Source of the DNA: Oscillospiraceae bacterium
GTDB taxonomy: Bacteria > Bacillota_A > Clostridia > Oscillospirales > WRJC01
Length of the DNA stretch: 64,000 bases
Reading direction: 5' to 3'
Assembly: GCA_009782405.1 (NCBI GenBank)
Contig: WRJC01000004.1
Location: 1-64,000, forward strand
Part shown: positions 17,500-26,149 of the stretch, in pieces
How the letters are laid out: the number at the start of each line of letters is the position of its first letter
Numbering within the stretch: position 1 is the stretch's first letter
Program-made: the position numbers and the translations under genes
The notes under the pieces: model-generated
The model's input: only the letters and a program-made list of their open reading frames with translations
Databases searched by the model: none
Told to the model about the DNA's origin: nothing

Positions 17500-18705
17500 T
17501 CATTTCAAAAGATTCACTATCCCAAGGCTTTCCAAGTCCACTTCGGTTTCGACATCCCCGCCGTAATCCACGCCCTCCAGTCCAAAGCCGAAAAGACTCA
17601 AAAAATCCTTCCTGTATCCGTCCAGATCCGCCAGTTCGCCCAAATTTGCGTCGTCGGCAATGTCCCAGCGCCTTGCGACTTCCTTTTGTACTTCTTCTTT
17701 CATTTCCAAATCGTCAAGCCTGACAAACCCGTTTTCGTCGGTTAGCTCTTTTTTGCCCCGAAGCTTTTCAAAGAGCCGGAAAATTTGCCGGTCGCAGTTT
17801 TCGTGCAGGTTTTTTTCTTTCATCACCTTGAACAGAATGGAGATGTAAAGGGGCAAAACGGGAATCGCCGCGCTCGACTGCGTCACCACCGCTTTGTTCA
17901 CGGAGACAATTGACGATACGCCGTATTCACCGTTCAATTTGTCCGAAGTGGCCTTCAGGTGATTTTTCGCCGCCCCGACGGAGCCGTTTTGGTATATGTC
18001 GTGCGTCAGCGGCGGGCCTATGTATGAATAGGAGAGCGCTGCGGCGTTTTTTTTCAAGAGGTTGTTTTTCGACAGGGCATCCACCCAAAGTTCCAGATCT
18101 TCCCCTCCCATCACTTTCACCGTGTTTTTGATTTCGGCTTCGGTGGCGGGCTGCACCGCAGTTTCGGCCAGCTTGAAACTCGCCAAATCTATGCCTTTGG
18201 ATCTGTATTCTTTTCCTATCGGTTTTAGCACGGAGGAATATCGTTCGCCGGTTTCGGGGTCGAGGCGCATGGGGGCGGCTATGCTGTAGATCAGCATGTC
18301 GATTTGCTTACCTGCGCCCTGTATGATCTCGCACGCCTTTTGCTTTGTTTCGCGGGCGAAGGCGTCGCCGATTATCGTTTTTAGATGGAGGCTGTTTTTG
18401 TTTGCCTCCCTCTGGTAGGCGGCCAGGTTGTACATCCCCGCGCTCGCGGTCCTTCCCCGATCCTTTTGGGCGTTTTTTTCAAGCGCCACCGCCGTGACCC
18501 CCGCCCCGAGCGAAAAAGAAGCGCAAAGCGCGGAAGCGAGCCCGTATCCTGTCGAGGCTCCGATCACGAGCGCATTTTTTATCTCGGGTATTTCGAGCTT
18601 GTTTTGGCTTTTGAAATATCCGATGCTGTTTAAGACATTTTTTTCGCAGCCCTTCGGGTGCGCCGTCGTGCATATGAATCCTTTAATTTTCGGCTCGACA
18701 ACCAT
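17500..18705 (-). CDS. fabV: Trans-2-enoyl-CoA / enoyl-ACP reductase, FabV/Ter type
   Basis: A 401-residue NADH-dependent enoyl reductase. The family motif Tyr-x8-Lys is present at Tyr238 and Lys247 (YQNGSVGAAK). The N-terminal substrate/cofactor region with ALVIGASTGYG at 45-55 forms the nucleotide site. Length and motif fit FabV (about 395-400 residues). In anaerobes the same family can act as Ter, reducing crotonyl-CoA for butyrate formation, or as a triclosan-insensitive fatty-acid enzyme; sequence alone does not decide. It has its own consensus promoter and a GGGGAGG ribosome site. Confidence 0.93.
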   Translation of the reverse strand: MVVEPKIKGFICTTAHPKGCEKNVLNSIGYFKSQNKLEIPEIKNALVIGASTGYGLASALCASFSLGAGVTAVALEKNAQKDRGRTASAGMYNLAAYQREANKNSLHLKTIIGDAFARETKQKACEIIQGAGKQIDMLIYSIAAPMRLDPETGERYSSVLKPIGKEYRSKGIDLASFKLAETAVQPATEAEIKNTVKVMGGEDLELWVDALSKNNLLKKNAAALSYSYIGPPLTHDIYQNGSVGAAKNHLKATSDKLNGEYGVSSIVSVNKAVVTQSSAAIPVLPLYISILFKVMKEKNLHENCDRQIFRLFEKLRGKKELTDENGFVRLDDLEMKEEVQKEVARRWDIADDANLGELADLDGYRKDFLSLFGFGLEGVDYGGDVETEVDLESLGIVNLLK

Positions 18706-18731
18706 GTTCGTAAAACCTCCCCTTTCCGGGT

Positions 18732-18760
18732 ATTATACTACAATCTGTTTAAATTGTCAA
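18732..18760 (-). promoter_or_regulatory. Consensus promoter for the fabV operon
   Basis: On the minus strand: TTGACA (18755-18760), 17-base spacer, TATAAT (18732-18737). It is a perfect sigma-A promoter 27 bases before the fabV start and probably drives the whole minus run down to the mannosidase gene. Confidence 0.9.
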
Positions 18761-18768
18761 TGCAAAAA

Positions 18769-20343
18769 TCAGACAACCACATCAAAAATTTTTTTGCCGC
18801 CGAAATCGAGCCACTCGGCCCTGCGCGTTTTGTTGGCCCCCTTTCGGAAGTCGAACGTAAGAAGGTAGCCTGTTGCAGCCTTTTTGCTCTCCATGTACCC
18901 CAAAAGCTGTTCGTAGGCCTCGTCGTTGTAGCGCTCACCCCGCCACAGCTTCAGCTCTATGATGAACTGCTCCCGCCCGTAGTCCACCACGACGTCCATC
19001 CGCCGCTGGTCAGTAAACTGGCTCTCGATGTGGTAGAATCCGCCGCCGTTGATCAATGGCCGCAGGTACGACAAAAACACCAGCCGCCCGTGCCGCTCCA
19101 GGAACGCCGCGTCGTTCTCGCTGTATATCTCCCCGTAGTGCCCCGCGAATTTCCGCAGGCACAGTTCCATGTCGAATCTCCCGCCGCTCACTATGTCGCG
19201 CCCGGATACACCCGTGAATTGCTTTTTGCTGCGCAGATCCTTGGCGATGTAATAGTCCGCCATCAAAAGCTCGAATATCCTGTTCGATATCGCCACCCTG
19301 TCGCTTCCGTTGCCCGCTTTCTTGAAAAATCCATATTTCACGCCCGTTTCCACGATGGGGTCATATATCACGTATGGCTTCGCGGAACCCAGTATGAGCA
19401 GATCATACACATAGTCATATAGTTCCCTGTCGTTCTCCAAGTTCTTGAACAGGTCGTCGAACAGCGTGTTTTTTTCCGCCAACATTATCTTGACGGCTTC
19501 CCGTACCCCTTCCATCGTCCAGTCTCTGGCAAGCTTTTCGTCGATGCACTGGCATATCCGCGACACCAAAAACGGGTAGCCGCCCGTGTAGCCGTGGATC
19601 TCCCCCGATATCGCCGCCGTGTCCATGCCCGTATGGTGATCGGCTTCGTACTCTGCCAGCATCGTGGCTATCTCGGCGGGGCAAAATGACATGTCCACTT
19701 CGAAATTGGCCGCTATGTTCCACGGCGAGTTGTATGTCTTGTTCTCCGCCGCCGTCGGCGTGTGCGTTCCCTCGCTCATCATCTTGAGCTTGAGGTTCTT
19801 GATGTCGTACACCCCCGCCAGCACTACGCTGTGAAACGTGTGATCCTCGCCGTTTCGCCGCGCTATGAACTTCTCGCGCAGCATGCCGAGAAAGTTCAGG
19901 AACACCCGGTGGTTGCTCGCCTGGTCCACCTCGTCTATCATCAAAACTACCTTTCTGCCCTCGCACATCGCGGTTATGTGCCTGTCCAGCATTTCAAATG
20001 TCGTCACGTTTTCGTCATGCCATCTCCCTGCGTACTCCGGCTCCGCCGACGAAAAACGCAGCGCGCGCCGTAGCTTCCCGGTGAATGCCGGGCAGAATTG
20101 CCCCGCCGAGGCGAAGCTCTCGTCCCCGAGCCCCTGGAAGCTGATCGACGCCACTATGTATTCGTCCGCCAATGCTTTTTTAAGTGCGGCCAGCGTCGTG
20201 GTTTTGCCGTACTGCCTCGCACGGTTGATCGTGAAATAGCCCCGGCTGTCCACCAGCTTTCTTATCTCGGCTATCTTCCCGGTTATGTCCACCATGTAGT
20301 CCTCTTCGGGTATGCAGTTCCCCGTCACGTTGAATCTTTTCAT
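18769..20343 (-). CDS. AAA-ATPase with C-terminal PD-(D/E)xK nuclease domain
   Basis: A 524-residue two-domain protein of the AAA-ATPase-like / DUF1703-type family common in gut anaerobes. The P-loop is RARQYGKTTT at 41-50, missing the usual first glycine. Walker B is LMIDEVDQ with Asp137-Glu138. The C-terminus has a PD-(D/E)xK nuclease core: Asp450, then Glu463-Leu-Lys465 in FIIELKLW. Its role is unknown; relatives occur in many copies per genome and are suspected mobile or defence-related elements. It has its own consensus promoter and GGGGGAG site. It has far fewer A/T runs than its neighbours, hinting at separate ancestry. Confidence 0.9.
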   Translation of the reverse strand: MKRFNVTGNCIPEEDYMVDITGKIAEIRKLVDSRGYFTINRARQYGKTTTLAALKKALADEYIVASISFQGLGDESFASAGQFCPAFTGKLRRALRFSSAEPEYAGRWHDENVTTFEMLDRHITAMCEGRKVVLMIDEVDQASNHRVFLNFLGMLREKFIARRNGEDHTFHSVVLAGVYDIKNLKLKMMSEGTHTPTAAENKTYNSPWNIAANFEVDMSFCPAEIATMLAEYEADHHTGMDTAAISGEIHGYTGGYPFLVSRICQCIDEKLARDWTMEGVREAVKIMLAEKNTLFDDLFKNLENDRELYDYVYDLLILGSAKPYVIYDPIVETGVKYGFFKKAGNGSDRVAISNRIFELLMADYYIAKDLRSKKQFTGVSGRDIVSGGRFDMELCLRKFAGHYGEIYSENDAAFLERHGRLVFLSYLRPLINGGGFYHIESQFTDQRRMDVVVDYGREQFIIELKLWRGERYNDEAYEQLLGYMESKKAATGYLLTFDFRKGANKTRRAEWLDFGGKKIFDVVV

Positions 20344-20377
20344 TATGTGGCTCTCCCCCGTTCAAATTCATGAAACA

Positions 20378-20406
20378 ATTATACAACATATTTCCGGCGA
20401 TGTCAA
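20378..20406 (-). promoter_or_regulatory. Consensus promoter of the AAA-ATPase/nuclease gene
   Basis: On the minus strand: TTGACA (20401-20406), 17-base spacer, TATAAT (20378-20383), 35 bases before the start codon. The remaining 20407-20535 stretch holds only a short CCCG/CGGG hairpin followed by T6 at about 20482-20501 and no gene. Confidence 0.9.
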
Positions 20407-20535
20407 GCCAAGTGCCCGCGCAAATGCCCTTTTTGAAAGCCCGAAACGATTTTCGGCAAATAATTTTTATCGCATGAAAACCCCGAGTTTGCGGGATTTT
20501 TTATGAAAGGTATAATTTTGTGAAAAAATTACACC

Positions 20536-20564
20536 TTTACATTTTTTGCTTTTTGTGCTATCAT
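20536..20564 (+). promoter_or_regulatory. Promoter of the secreted stalk-domain protein
   Basis: TTTACA (20536-20541), 17-base spacer, TATCAT (20559-20564). It lies 55 bases before the ATG at 20619, which argues against an upstream in-frame start at 20520. Confidence 0.75.
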
Positions 20565-20618
20565 TTGCACAATGGCGACGAAAAAACAAACCATTTAAAT
20601 TTTACGGAGGTACGAAAA

Positions 20619-22169
20619 ATGCAAAAACAAAAAACGGCAAAAAAGCTCATGAGCTTCATGCACACTATGAAAAAGAGAATCTTGACCCTCGCGATGACGC
20701 TGGCGATGATACTGGCGCTGATACCCATCATGGTGACAGGCGCGACCGGCGCAGTCACGCTCAGCATACCGAAAACCCAATACGCGGAAGGCGAAAGAAT
20801 ATGGGTAACGGTGACCGGCATAACTCAGGAGATGATCAACAACAATAACTGGATAGCTGTCTACACAGTCGGGGGCGATACTTCAATGTATCACGATTGG
20901 AAGTATGTCAAAACCGTGGGCACGGAAATCATCCCCCTTGACCTGCCAAAAACGCTTGGAACGTATGAGATACGTTTTGTCCCGCAATTCCAAGCCTCTC
21001 ACGGCCACAGCGCGGTGTCCAGTACGTTTTCCACTGTAGCCAATCCCCCGGTAACAGACGATATAGGCAACTACCTGTGGGCCGGCGAATGGAACACATT
21101 CTGGGGCAAAATGACCATCAGGCAAAACGGCGCCTCTGTCGAGGGGGAGTATGAGAGTCATAATGGAAGGTTCGAGGGTACTGTACACGGAAACACAATA
21201 GTCGGCAAATGGGCGGAAGAGCCGTCATACCTCCCTCCCAGAGAAGCGGGCTTAATAAGGATGTGGATGAGCGAAGGCGGCAATATGATGAGTGTTGGGT
21301 ACAGCAATGGTTTTGATCACCCCTCAAGTTGGAACCAGAGAAGCGGAGCCGCACGGCTTACCGCGCTTGAAGCCGTCCCGAAAGCGCCGGCAGTCAACGA
21401 CACGCCAAGCGTCAACATCGGAAACGCGACGGTTTTCCACGCCGCGGCGATCGACTCCGGCGTGGCGGTCTCCTGGAACGGCTTCTCTGGCTCGCCGCTG
21501 GGCTACCGCGTGTTCCGCTCCGCCGCGCAGGGCGAAAAGGGCATTTCCATAACCGATTTCGCCATCAAGAACACCACCTCGGTCGTGGACGTGAACGTCG
21601 AACCCGACACCCTCTACTACTACGCCCTCTACGCGATCTCCAAGGAGGCCACGGCGTCGGGCGACCCCGAGCAGCTGTCGCTCATATCCGAGGTGGTCTC
21701 CGTAAAAACGAAATCAGCCATACTCGGCGACAGCCCGTCCATACTGAGCGGCGGGAAAACGAAAAACGTGATACTGATGCAGCTGGACGACGAGTACATG
21801 ACGATCAACAACGGCTCCCCGAAGCTGGTCGACCCGGACGAAAAAGGGAACTCGAGGGGCACCAAGCCCATTCTGATCAACGGGCGCACGATGGTCCCCA
21901 TACGCTCGGTCATAGAGGCGATGAACGGCACGGTCGGCTGGGACGCGGCGACGGAGAAGATCACGCTGGAGGCGAACGGGCACAGCGTGCAGATGTGGCT
22001 GAACAGCAAGGATCTCGTCGTGGACGGCGAGGGCAAGGCGATGGACGTGGCGGCGCAGTCGGTCAACGGAAGGACGATGGTCCCCGTGCGTTTCGCGGCC
22101 GAAAACGTGGGCTGCACAGTGGAGTGGATAGATTCGACCAAGCAGATTGTCATCGTCTTCTACGCCTGA
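20619..22169 (+). CDS. Secreted multi-domain protein with copper-amine-oxidase-type stalk domain
   Basis: A 516-residue exported protein. Residues 1-45 form a signal peptide (Lys/Arg-rich, then a long hydrophobic core). An Ig-like region covers about 46-142. A compact beta domain at about 150-250 (EWNTFWGKMTIRQNG start) resembles a lipocalin-like fold. A fibronectin-III-like segment spans about 275-365. The C-terminal stalk domain has two NGRTMVP motifs at 421-427 and 483-489. The stalk is the non-catalytic N-terminal domain of copper amine oxidases, widely reused in Firmicutes surface proteins. GGAGG lies 8 bases before the ATG. It is monocistronic with a good terminator. Function unknown; cell-surface interaction is a guess. 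Confidence 0.85.
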   Translation: MQKQKTAKKLMSFMHTMKKRILTLAMTLAMILALIPIMVTGATGAVTLSIPKTQYAEGERIWVTVTGITQEMINNNNWIAVYTVGGDTSMYHDWKYVKTVGTEIIPLDLPKTLGTYEIRFVPQFQASHGHSAVSSTFSTVANPPVTDDIGNYLWAGEWNTFWGKMTIRQNGASVEGEYESHNGRFEGTVHGNTIVGKWAEEPSYLPPREAGLIRMWMSEGGNMMSVGYSNGFDHPSSWNQRSGAARLTALEAVPKAPAVNDTPSVNIGNATVFHAAAIDSGVAVSWNGFSGSPLGYRVFRSAAQGEKGISITDFAIKNTTSVVDVNVEPDTLYYYALYAISKEATASGDPEQLSLISEVVSVKTKSAILGDSPSILSGGKTKNVILMQLDDEYMTINNGSPKLVDPDEKGNSRGTKPILINGRTMVPIRSVIEAMNGTVGWDAATEKITLEANGHSVQMWLNSKDLVVDGEGKAMDVAAQSVNGRTMVPVRFAAENVGCTVEWIDSTKQIVIVFYA

Positions 22170-22206
22170 CCCCGCGCCCAATTCTCCGGCAAAGCAAATC
22201 GGCGGT

Positions 22207-22240
22207 AAAGCCTCAAAATTTTACCCTTTTGAGGCTTTTT
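22207..22240 (+). terminator. Rho-independent terminator of the stalk-domain protein gene
   Basis: A 12-base stem, AAAGCCTCAAAA / TTTTGAGGCTTT, with an 8-base loop, running into a T-rich tail about 40 bases after the stop. The A and T ends could let it act in both directions. Confidence 0.9.
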
Positions 22241-22345
22241 CTTTGTCTTACGCTTTTTTTGTTGCCGAATATTTGTTCCGAATTGCATACATTTTACAAA
22301 AAACATTTGAAAAAGAAAAATAATCGTGGCAATCTTGCAAGATTT

Positions 22346-22355
22346 GTGATATAAT
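22346..22355 (+). promoter_or_regulatory. Extended -10 promoter for CPBP-tadA-URO-D operon
   Basis: TGTGATATAAT contains an extended -10 (TGnTATAAT type, hexamer 22350-22355). The -35 is poor. It lies 95 bases before the CPBP start. The 22241-22345 stretch shows nothing else. Confidence 0.55.
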
Positions 22356-22449
22356 GTATTGTATAGAAGCGGCTGTTGAATCGACCGGCAATGCGGGCAA
22401 GTCGGGATACAAAATATGTTTTAATTCACATTTTGGGAGGGAGGTTATT

Positions 22450-23511
22450 TTGAGCGGTTTCAACGAAGAAAACAGGTGGGTTTATTCGGCCAAAGCGGAC
22501 AAACTGAAATTTATGTCTTCAATGCATATTATTTCATTGGCTATGCTGTTCCAATATTTCATCTTCAAGGAATTGCCCGAAATCATATATTCGATTTTTG
22601 GTTTTTTGTTTCGCGGAGCGGGAATCCCGGATTATTTTTCTTCGGAAGAAATCGCATATATAGCCTTTAATGCGATGGCGATTCTGACGACTCTTATTTC
22701 TTGCGCCGCAACCGGCGGGTTTATCGTGCTGTGTCTCAAAAAATTCGGTTCGGGGACAAATATCCTCCGGGAAAAGGGTCGCGTGTCATATAATCCAAAA
22801 CTTCCGAAAAACACCCCCGTTTTGCTTTTGGCGGGGGTGTGCGTGATGGAATTGTCGACTTATGCCTATATGTTCCTGAATGTTTTTTTCGAAAAATTCT
22901 TCGACATTTCGCCGCTCCCCTCCTCGGGTTCGCAATCATATTTCCCGCAGACCGGCATCGGGGTGGTTTTGTACTTTTTGTCGCTTGTGGCAATCCCCGC
23001 CCTCGCCGAAGAATTTGTATGCAGGTATGTGATGCTCAACGCCCTCAAAAAATACGGAAACACATTCGCAATACTTTCCAGTTCCATATTTTTCGGTTTC
23101 ATGCACGCAAGAATGAGCGCGTTCATATACGCTACGGCGATGGGCATGTTTCTCGGTTATGTCGCCATAAAGACAAAATCCGTATGGTTTTCGGTTTTGC
23201 TCCACGGATTGATCAATTTTGTTTCCTTTGTCTTCCAATATTTATCTTCGCTGCCTTTTTTGTACGACGAATCGGTGGATATACTGTACTTGATGTATTC
23301 GGCTTTGGCGTTTTTTGTTTGCGCTGTGACGCTCTTTGTTTTGATAGCGAAAAAAAAGCACCGATACGACAAACTCGAAGCGCCCGCAGATTATGTCCAT
23401 ATACAAAAAAGGCAAAAATTGGCTTTTTTTTTCAATGCCGCCACGATAATATTTTTTGCCCTGACCATACTAAAAAGCCTTGAAGAATATGGTCTCTGGG
23501 GAGTGAGGTAA
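22450..23511 (+). CDS. CPBP-family intramembrane metalloprotease
   Basis: A polytopic membrane protein of 354 residues from the TTG at 22450. I chose this start because GGGAGGGAGG lies 7 bases upstream; an earlier in-frame ATG at 22354 falls within the promoter. The Abi/CAAX-protease motifs are EE-x3-R at Glu187, Glu188 and Arg192, FGFMH with His219, and LLHGLIN with His252. Seven to eight hydrophobic segments are visible. Family members cleave membrane-embedded substrates or prenylated peptides; the substrate here is unknown. tadA starts 3 bases after its stop. Confidence 0.9.
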   Translation: MSGFNEENRWVYSAKADKLKFMSSMHIISLAMLFQYFIFKELPEIIYSIFGFLFRGAGIPDYFSSEEIAYIAFNAMAILTTLISCAATGGFIVLCLKKFGSGTNILREKGRVSYNPKLPKNTPVLLLAGVCVMELSTYAYMFLNVFFEKFFDISPLPSSGSQSYFPQTGIGVVLYFLSLVAIPALAEEFVCRYVMLNALKKYGNTFAILSSSIFFGFMHARMSAFIYATAMGMFLGYVAIKTKSVWFSVLLHGLINFVSFVFQYLSSLPFLYDESVDILYLMYSALAFFVCAVTLFVLIAKKKHRYDKLEAPADYVHIQKRQKLAFFFNAATIIFFALTILKSLEEYGLWGVR

Positions 23512-23513
23512 AA

Positions 23514-24041
23514 TTGGAAAATTCAAATATTTCGGGATATTTCGAATATTTTATGGAAAAGGCGCTCGAGCAAGCCGAAGCGGCGAAAAAAATCGGTGAA
23601 GCTCCCATAGGGTGCGTCATAACCCAAAACGAAAAAATAATCGCAACCGGGCACAACCGCCGCGAAATCGACCAAAACGCGCTCGCCCACGCGGAGATCA
23701 CAGCGATAAAAACCGCCTGTGGCAAAATTGGCTTTTGGAGGCTCACGGATTGCGATTTGTACGTGACCCTTGAACCTTGCCCCATGTGCGCGGGGGCGAT
23801 AATAAACGCGCGGATCCGACGGGTGATATTCGGTGCGAGCGACCCTAAATCCGGAGCGTTCGGCAGCGTTATAAACTTGAACGATTATCCTTTCAACCAC
23901 AAGCCGGAGATTATCGGCGGAGTGCTCGAAAAAAAATCCGGAGCCATGCTGAGCGCATTTTTTTCGGATTTGAGAAAAAAGCAAAAAAAACATAATATGG
24001 AGGTGTTATCTTGCATAGAAACAAATGGATTTCCGATATGA
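23514..24041 (+). CDS. tadA: tRNA-specific adenosine deaminase TadA
   Basis: A 175-residue zinc deaminase that converts A34 to inosine in tRNA-Arg(ACG). Zinc and catalytic residues are clear: His59-Ala-Glu61 and PCPMC with Cys89 and Cys92. The start is TTG, with GTGAGG 6-7 bases upstream. The protein has about 15 extra residues at its C-terminus relative to typical TadA, because the frame runs 31 bases into the next gene. The overlap with the downstream URO-D-family gene suggests coupling. Confidence 0.94.
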   Translation: MENSNISGYFEYFMEKALEQAEAAKKIGEAPIGCVITQNEKIIATGHNRREIDQNALAHAEITAIKTACGKIGFWRLTDCDLYVTLEPCPMCAGAIINARIRRVIFGASDPKSGAFGSVINLNDYPFNHKPEIIGGVLEKKSGAMLSAFFSDLRKKQKKHNMEVLSCIETNGFPI

Positions 24042-25006
24042 TCGATTCCAAACAAAAAAAGCCTATGCCGATCCTGTCTTTTCCGGGAATTCAATTGATT
24101 GGCGTAACGGTGAATGAACTGGTGAAAGACGGGGCATTGCAGGCAAAATGCATGAAAGCGATTGCCGACAAATATGACACTTCGGCATCCGTGACATTGA
24201 TGGATTTGTCCGTTGAAGCCGAAGCGTTCGGAAGCCCCGTCATTTATTCGGACGATGAAGTTCCGACGGTGGTAAACAAAATTATCGAAGACATTGGCGA
24301 CATTGAAAATTTGCGGATCCCCGAAGTCGGGGAAGCGAGAACGGGCGAATACATAAAAACGGTGCGCGAAGCGAAAAAACTCATCACAGACAGGCCGGTT
24401 CTGGCCGGAGCCATCGGCCCGTTCTCTTTGGCCGGCCGGCTTTTGGATATGACCGAAATTATGGTTTTGAGCATGATCGAACCCGAAACAGTTCACGCAA
24501 CCCTGGAAAAAGCGACGCAGTTCATCAAAGAATACGCAAAAGAATTCAAAAAAGCGGGAGCAGACGGGATAATTTTCGCAGAACCTGCGGCAGGGCTGCT
24601 TTCGCCCGATTTAAACCGGGAATTTTCGGTAAAATATATGAAAAAAATCGTCGATGAAATTAAAAGCGATGATTTTACGGTCATATACCACAATTGCGGA
24701 AATACCATTCCGTTAATCAAAGATATTCTAAATATCGGGGCGCACGGACTGCATTTCGGAAATTACATAAAACTGGATGAAATGCTGCCGTTGGTGCCTT
24801 CGGATATTGCGGTTTTCGGAAATGTGAGCCCGGCGGCGCAATTCAGAAACGGAACAGTCCGGGGCATAATTGAAAACACGCTCGAAATACTCGAAAAGTG
24901 CGGAAAATACAAAAATTACATACCTTCTTCGGGGTGCGATATCCCGCCTATGTCTCCTATGGAAAATATCGATGCGTTCTTTTGCGCAATTGGCAAACAG
25001 CGATAA
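24011..25006 (+). CDS. URO-D superfamily methyltransferase, MtaA/CmuA-like (copy 2)
   Basis: A 331-residue URO-D-fold protein with the full zinc set of methylcobamide:coenzyme M-type methyltransferases: His227 and Cys229 in HNCG, and Cys309 in SSGCDIPP. This is the most MtaA-like of the four copies. Bacteria without coenzyme M use relatives to move methyl groups from corrinoid proteins to other acceptors such as tetrahydrofolate, so the acceptor is open. The TTG start has GGAGGTG 6-7 bases upstream. It overlaps tadA by 31 bases. No corrinoid protein gene is nearby. Confidence 0.88.
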   Translation: MHRNKWISDMIDSKQKKPMPILSFPGIQLIGVTVNELVKDGALQAKCMKAIADKYDTSASVTLMDLSVEAEAFGSPVIYSDDEVPTVVNKIIEDIGDIENLRIPEVGEARTGEYIKTVREAKKLITDRPVLAGAIGPFSLAGRLLDMTEIMVLSMIEPETVHATLEKATQFIKEYAKEFKKAGADGIIFAEPAAGLLSPDLNREFSVKYMKKIVDEIKSDDFTVIYHNCGNTIPLIKDILNIGAHGLHFGNYIKLDEMLPLVPSDIAVFGNVSPAAQFRNGTVRGIIENTLEILEKCGKYKNYIPSSGCDIPPMSPMENIDAFFCAIGKQR

Positions 25007-25043
25007 TTTTGCGGCAATTTTTTTCTTGTCTTCTGTTTATTTT

Positions 25044-26093
25044 TTATAAATAAATCCCGACTGAACGCGCTTGGGTTATGACTTCGCAGTCGGGCGGGAC
25101 GGCGTTCGGCTTGCCCGCCACTTCGGAAAGCGGGACCGCGACGATGGAATTTCCGCGCAGCGCGGCCATATGCCCGAATTTTTTGTTTGTGATCATTTCC
25201 CCCGCCATCGCCCCGAGGCGCAAACACAGCACGCGGTCTGTGGGCGTGGGGTCTCCTCCCCTTTGGAAATGGCCGGGCACCGAAAGCCTGACTTCGCGAT
25301 CCAAGCGGGCGCTCAAGGCGCTTGCAAGATATGCCCCCGCCGAGACAGTTATGTTTTTGCGTTCTTTTTTGGGCAATGCGGCCTGTTCTTTTGAAAGCGC
25401 GCCTTCCGCGATGGCAATTATGGAAAAGTTTTTTCCGCGGGCAATGCGTTTTTCGATCGCATCTTGCACGCCGTCGATTTCATATGGTATCTCGGGAATC
25501 AAAATCGCATCCGCCCCCCCCGCCATTCCTGCGTACAGCGTGATCCAGCCGACTTTATTTCCCATGAGCTCGACTGCGAATATCCTCCCGTGAGAAGCGG
25601 CGGTGCTGTGGATCGCGTCCAGATATTCCGTGGCTCTAGCCACCGCGCTGTCGAAACCGAACGAATAATCGGTTCCAAACAAATCGTTGTCGATGGTTTT
25701 AGGCAACGTCACGAGATTTACCCCGTTTTTGCTGAGCAGCTCGGCTGTTTTGTGCGTCCCGTTACCGCCTAAAATCACGAGCGCGTCAAAATTCTCTTTC
25801 TTGTAGTTGTTTATCATTTTGGATATATTGTCCAATCCGTTTTCGTCCGGGTCGCGCATTTGTTTGAAAGGTTGCCGGGAAGTCCCGAGAATCGTCCCGC
25901 CTTCGCGCAAAATGCCCGAAAAATCATCCGGGCCCATTTTGCGCCATATGCCCTCTATCAGCCCTTTGTATCCGTCGGCTATCCCGTACAGCTTAAGATC
26001 CGGGATTTTCGAATAAAGGGTTTTTGCCACTCCCCTCATGACCGCATTCAACCCTTGGCAATCCCCGCCGCTTGTGAGCATTCCTATTTTCAT
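25044..26093 (-). CDS. pfkA: 6-phosphofructokinase
   Basis: A 349-residue phosphofructokinase. The N-terminal LTSGGDCQGLNA is the phosphate-binding loop, and catalytic Asp135 lies in TIDND. The donor-site motif is GGNGT (109-113), with Gly at the ATP-type position, but PKTIDND carries Lys132, a residue usual in PPi-dependent and mixed group III enzymes. The phosphoryl donor is therefore uncertain. I use the ATG at 26093, preceded by a GGGGGG stretch; a longer frame upstream runs into the next gene and lacks family similarity. It follows the solute-binding protein gene by 56 bases. Confidence 0.93.
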   Translation of the reverse strand: MKIGMLTSGGDCQGLNAVMRGVAKTLYSKIPDLKLYGIADGYKGLIEGIWRKMGPDDFSGILREGGTILGTSRQPFKQMRDPDENGLDNISKMINNYKKENFDALVILGGNGTHKTAELLSKNGVNLVTLPKTIDNDLFGTDYSFGFDSAVARATEYLDAIHSTAASHGRIFAVELMGNKVGWITLYAGMAGGADAILIPEIPYEIDGVQDAIEKRIARGKNFSIIAIAEGALSKEQAALPKKERKNITVSAGAYLASALSARLDREVRLSVPGHFQRGGDPTPTDRVLCLRLGAMAGEMITNKKFGHMAALRGNSIVAVPLSEVAGKPNAVPPDCEVITQARSVGIYL

Positions 26094-26149
26094 ATTACAA
26101 ATTACCCCCCTCAAATTTTTGGTTGCCATTGCCATATCGATCAATTCGC

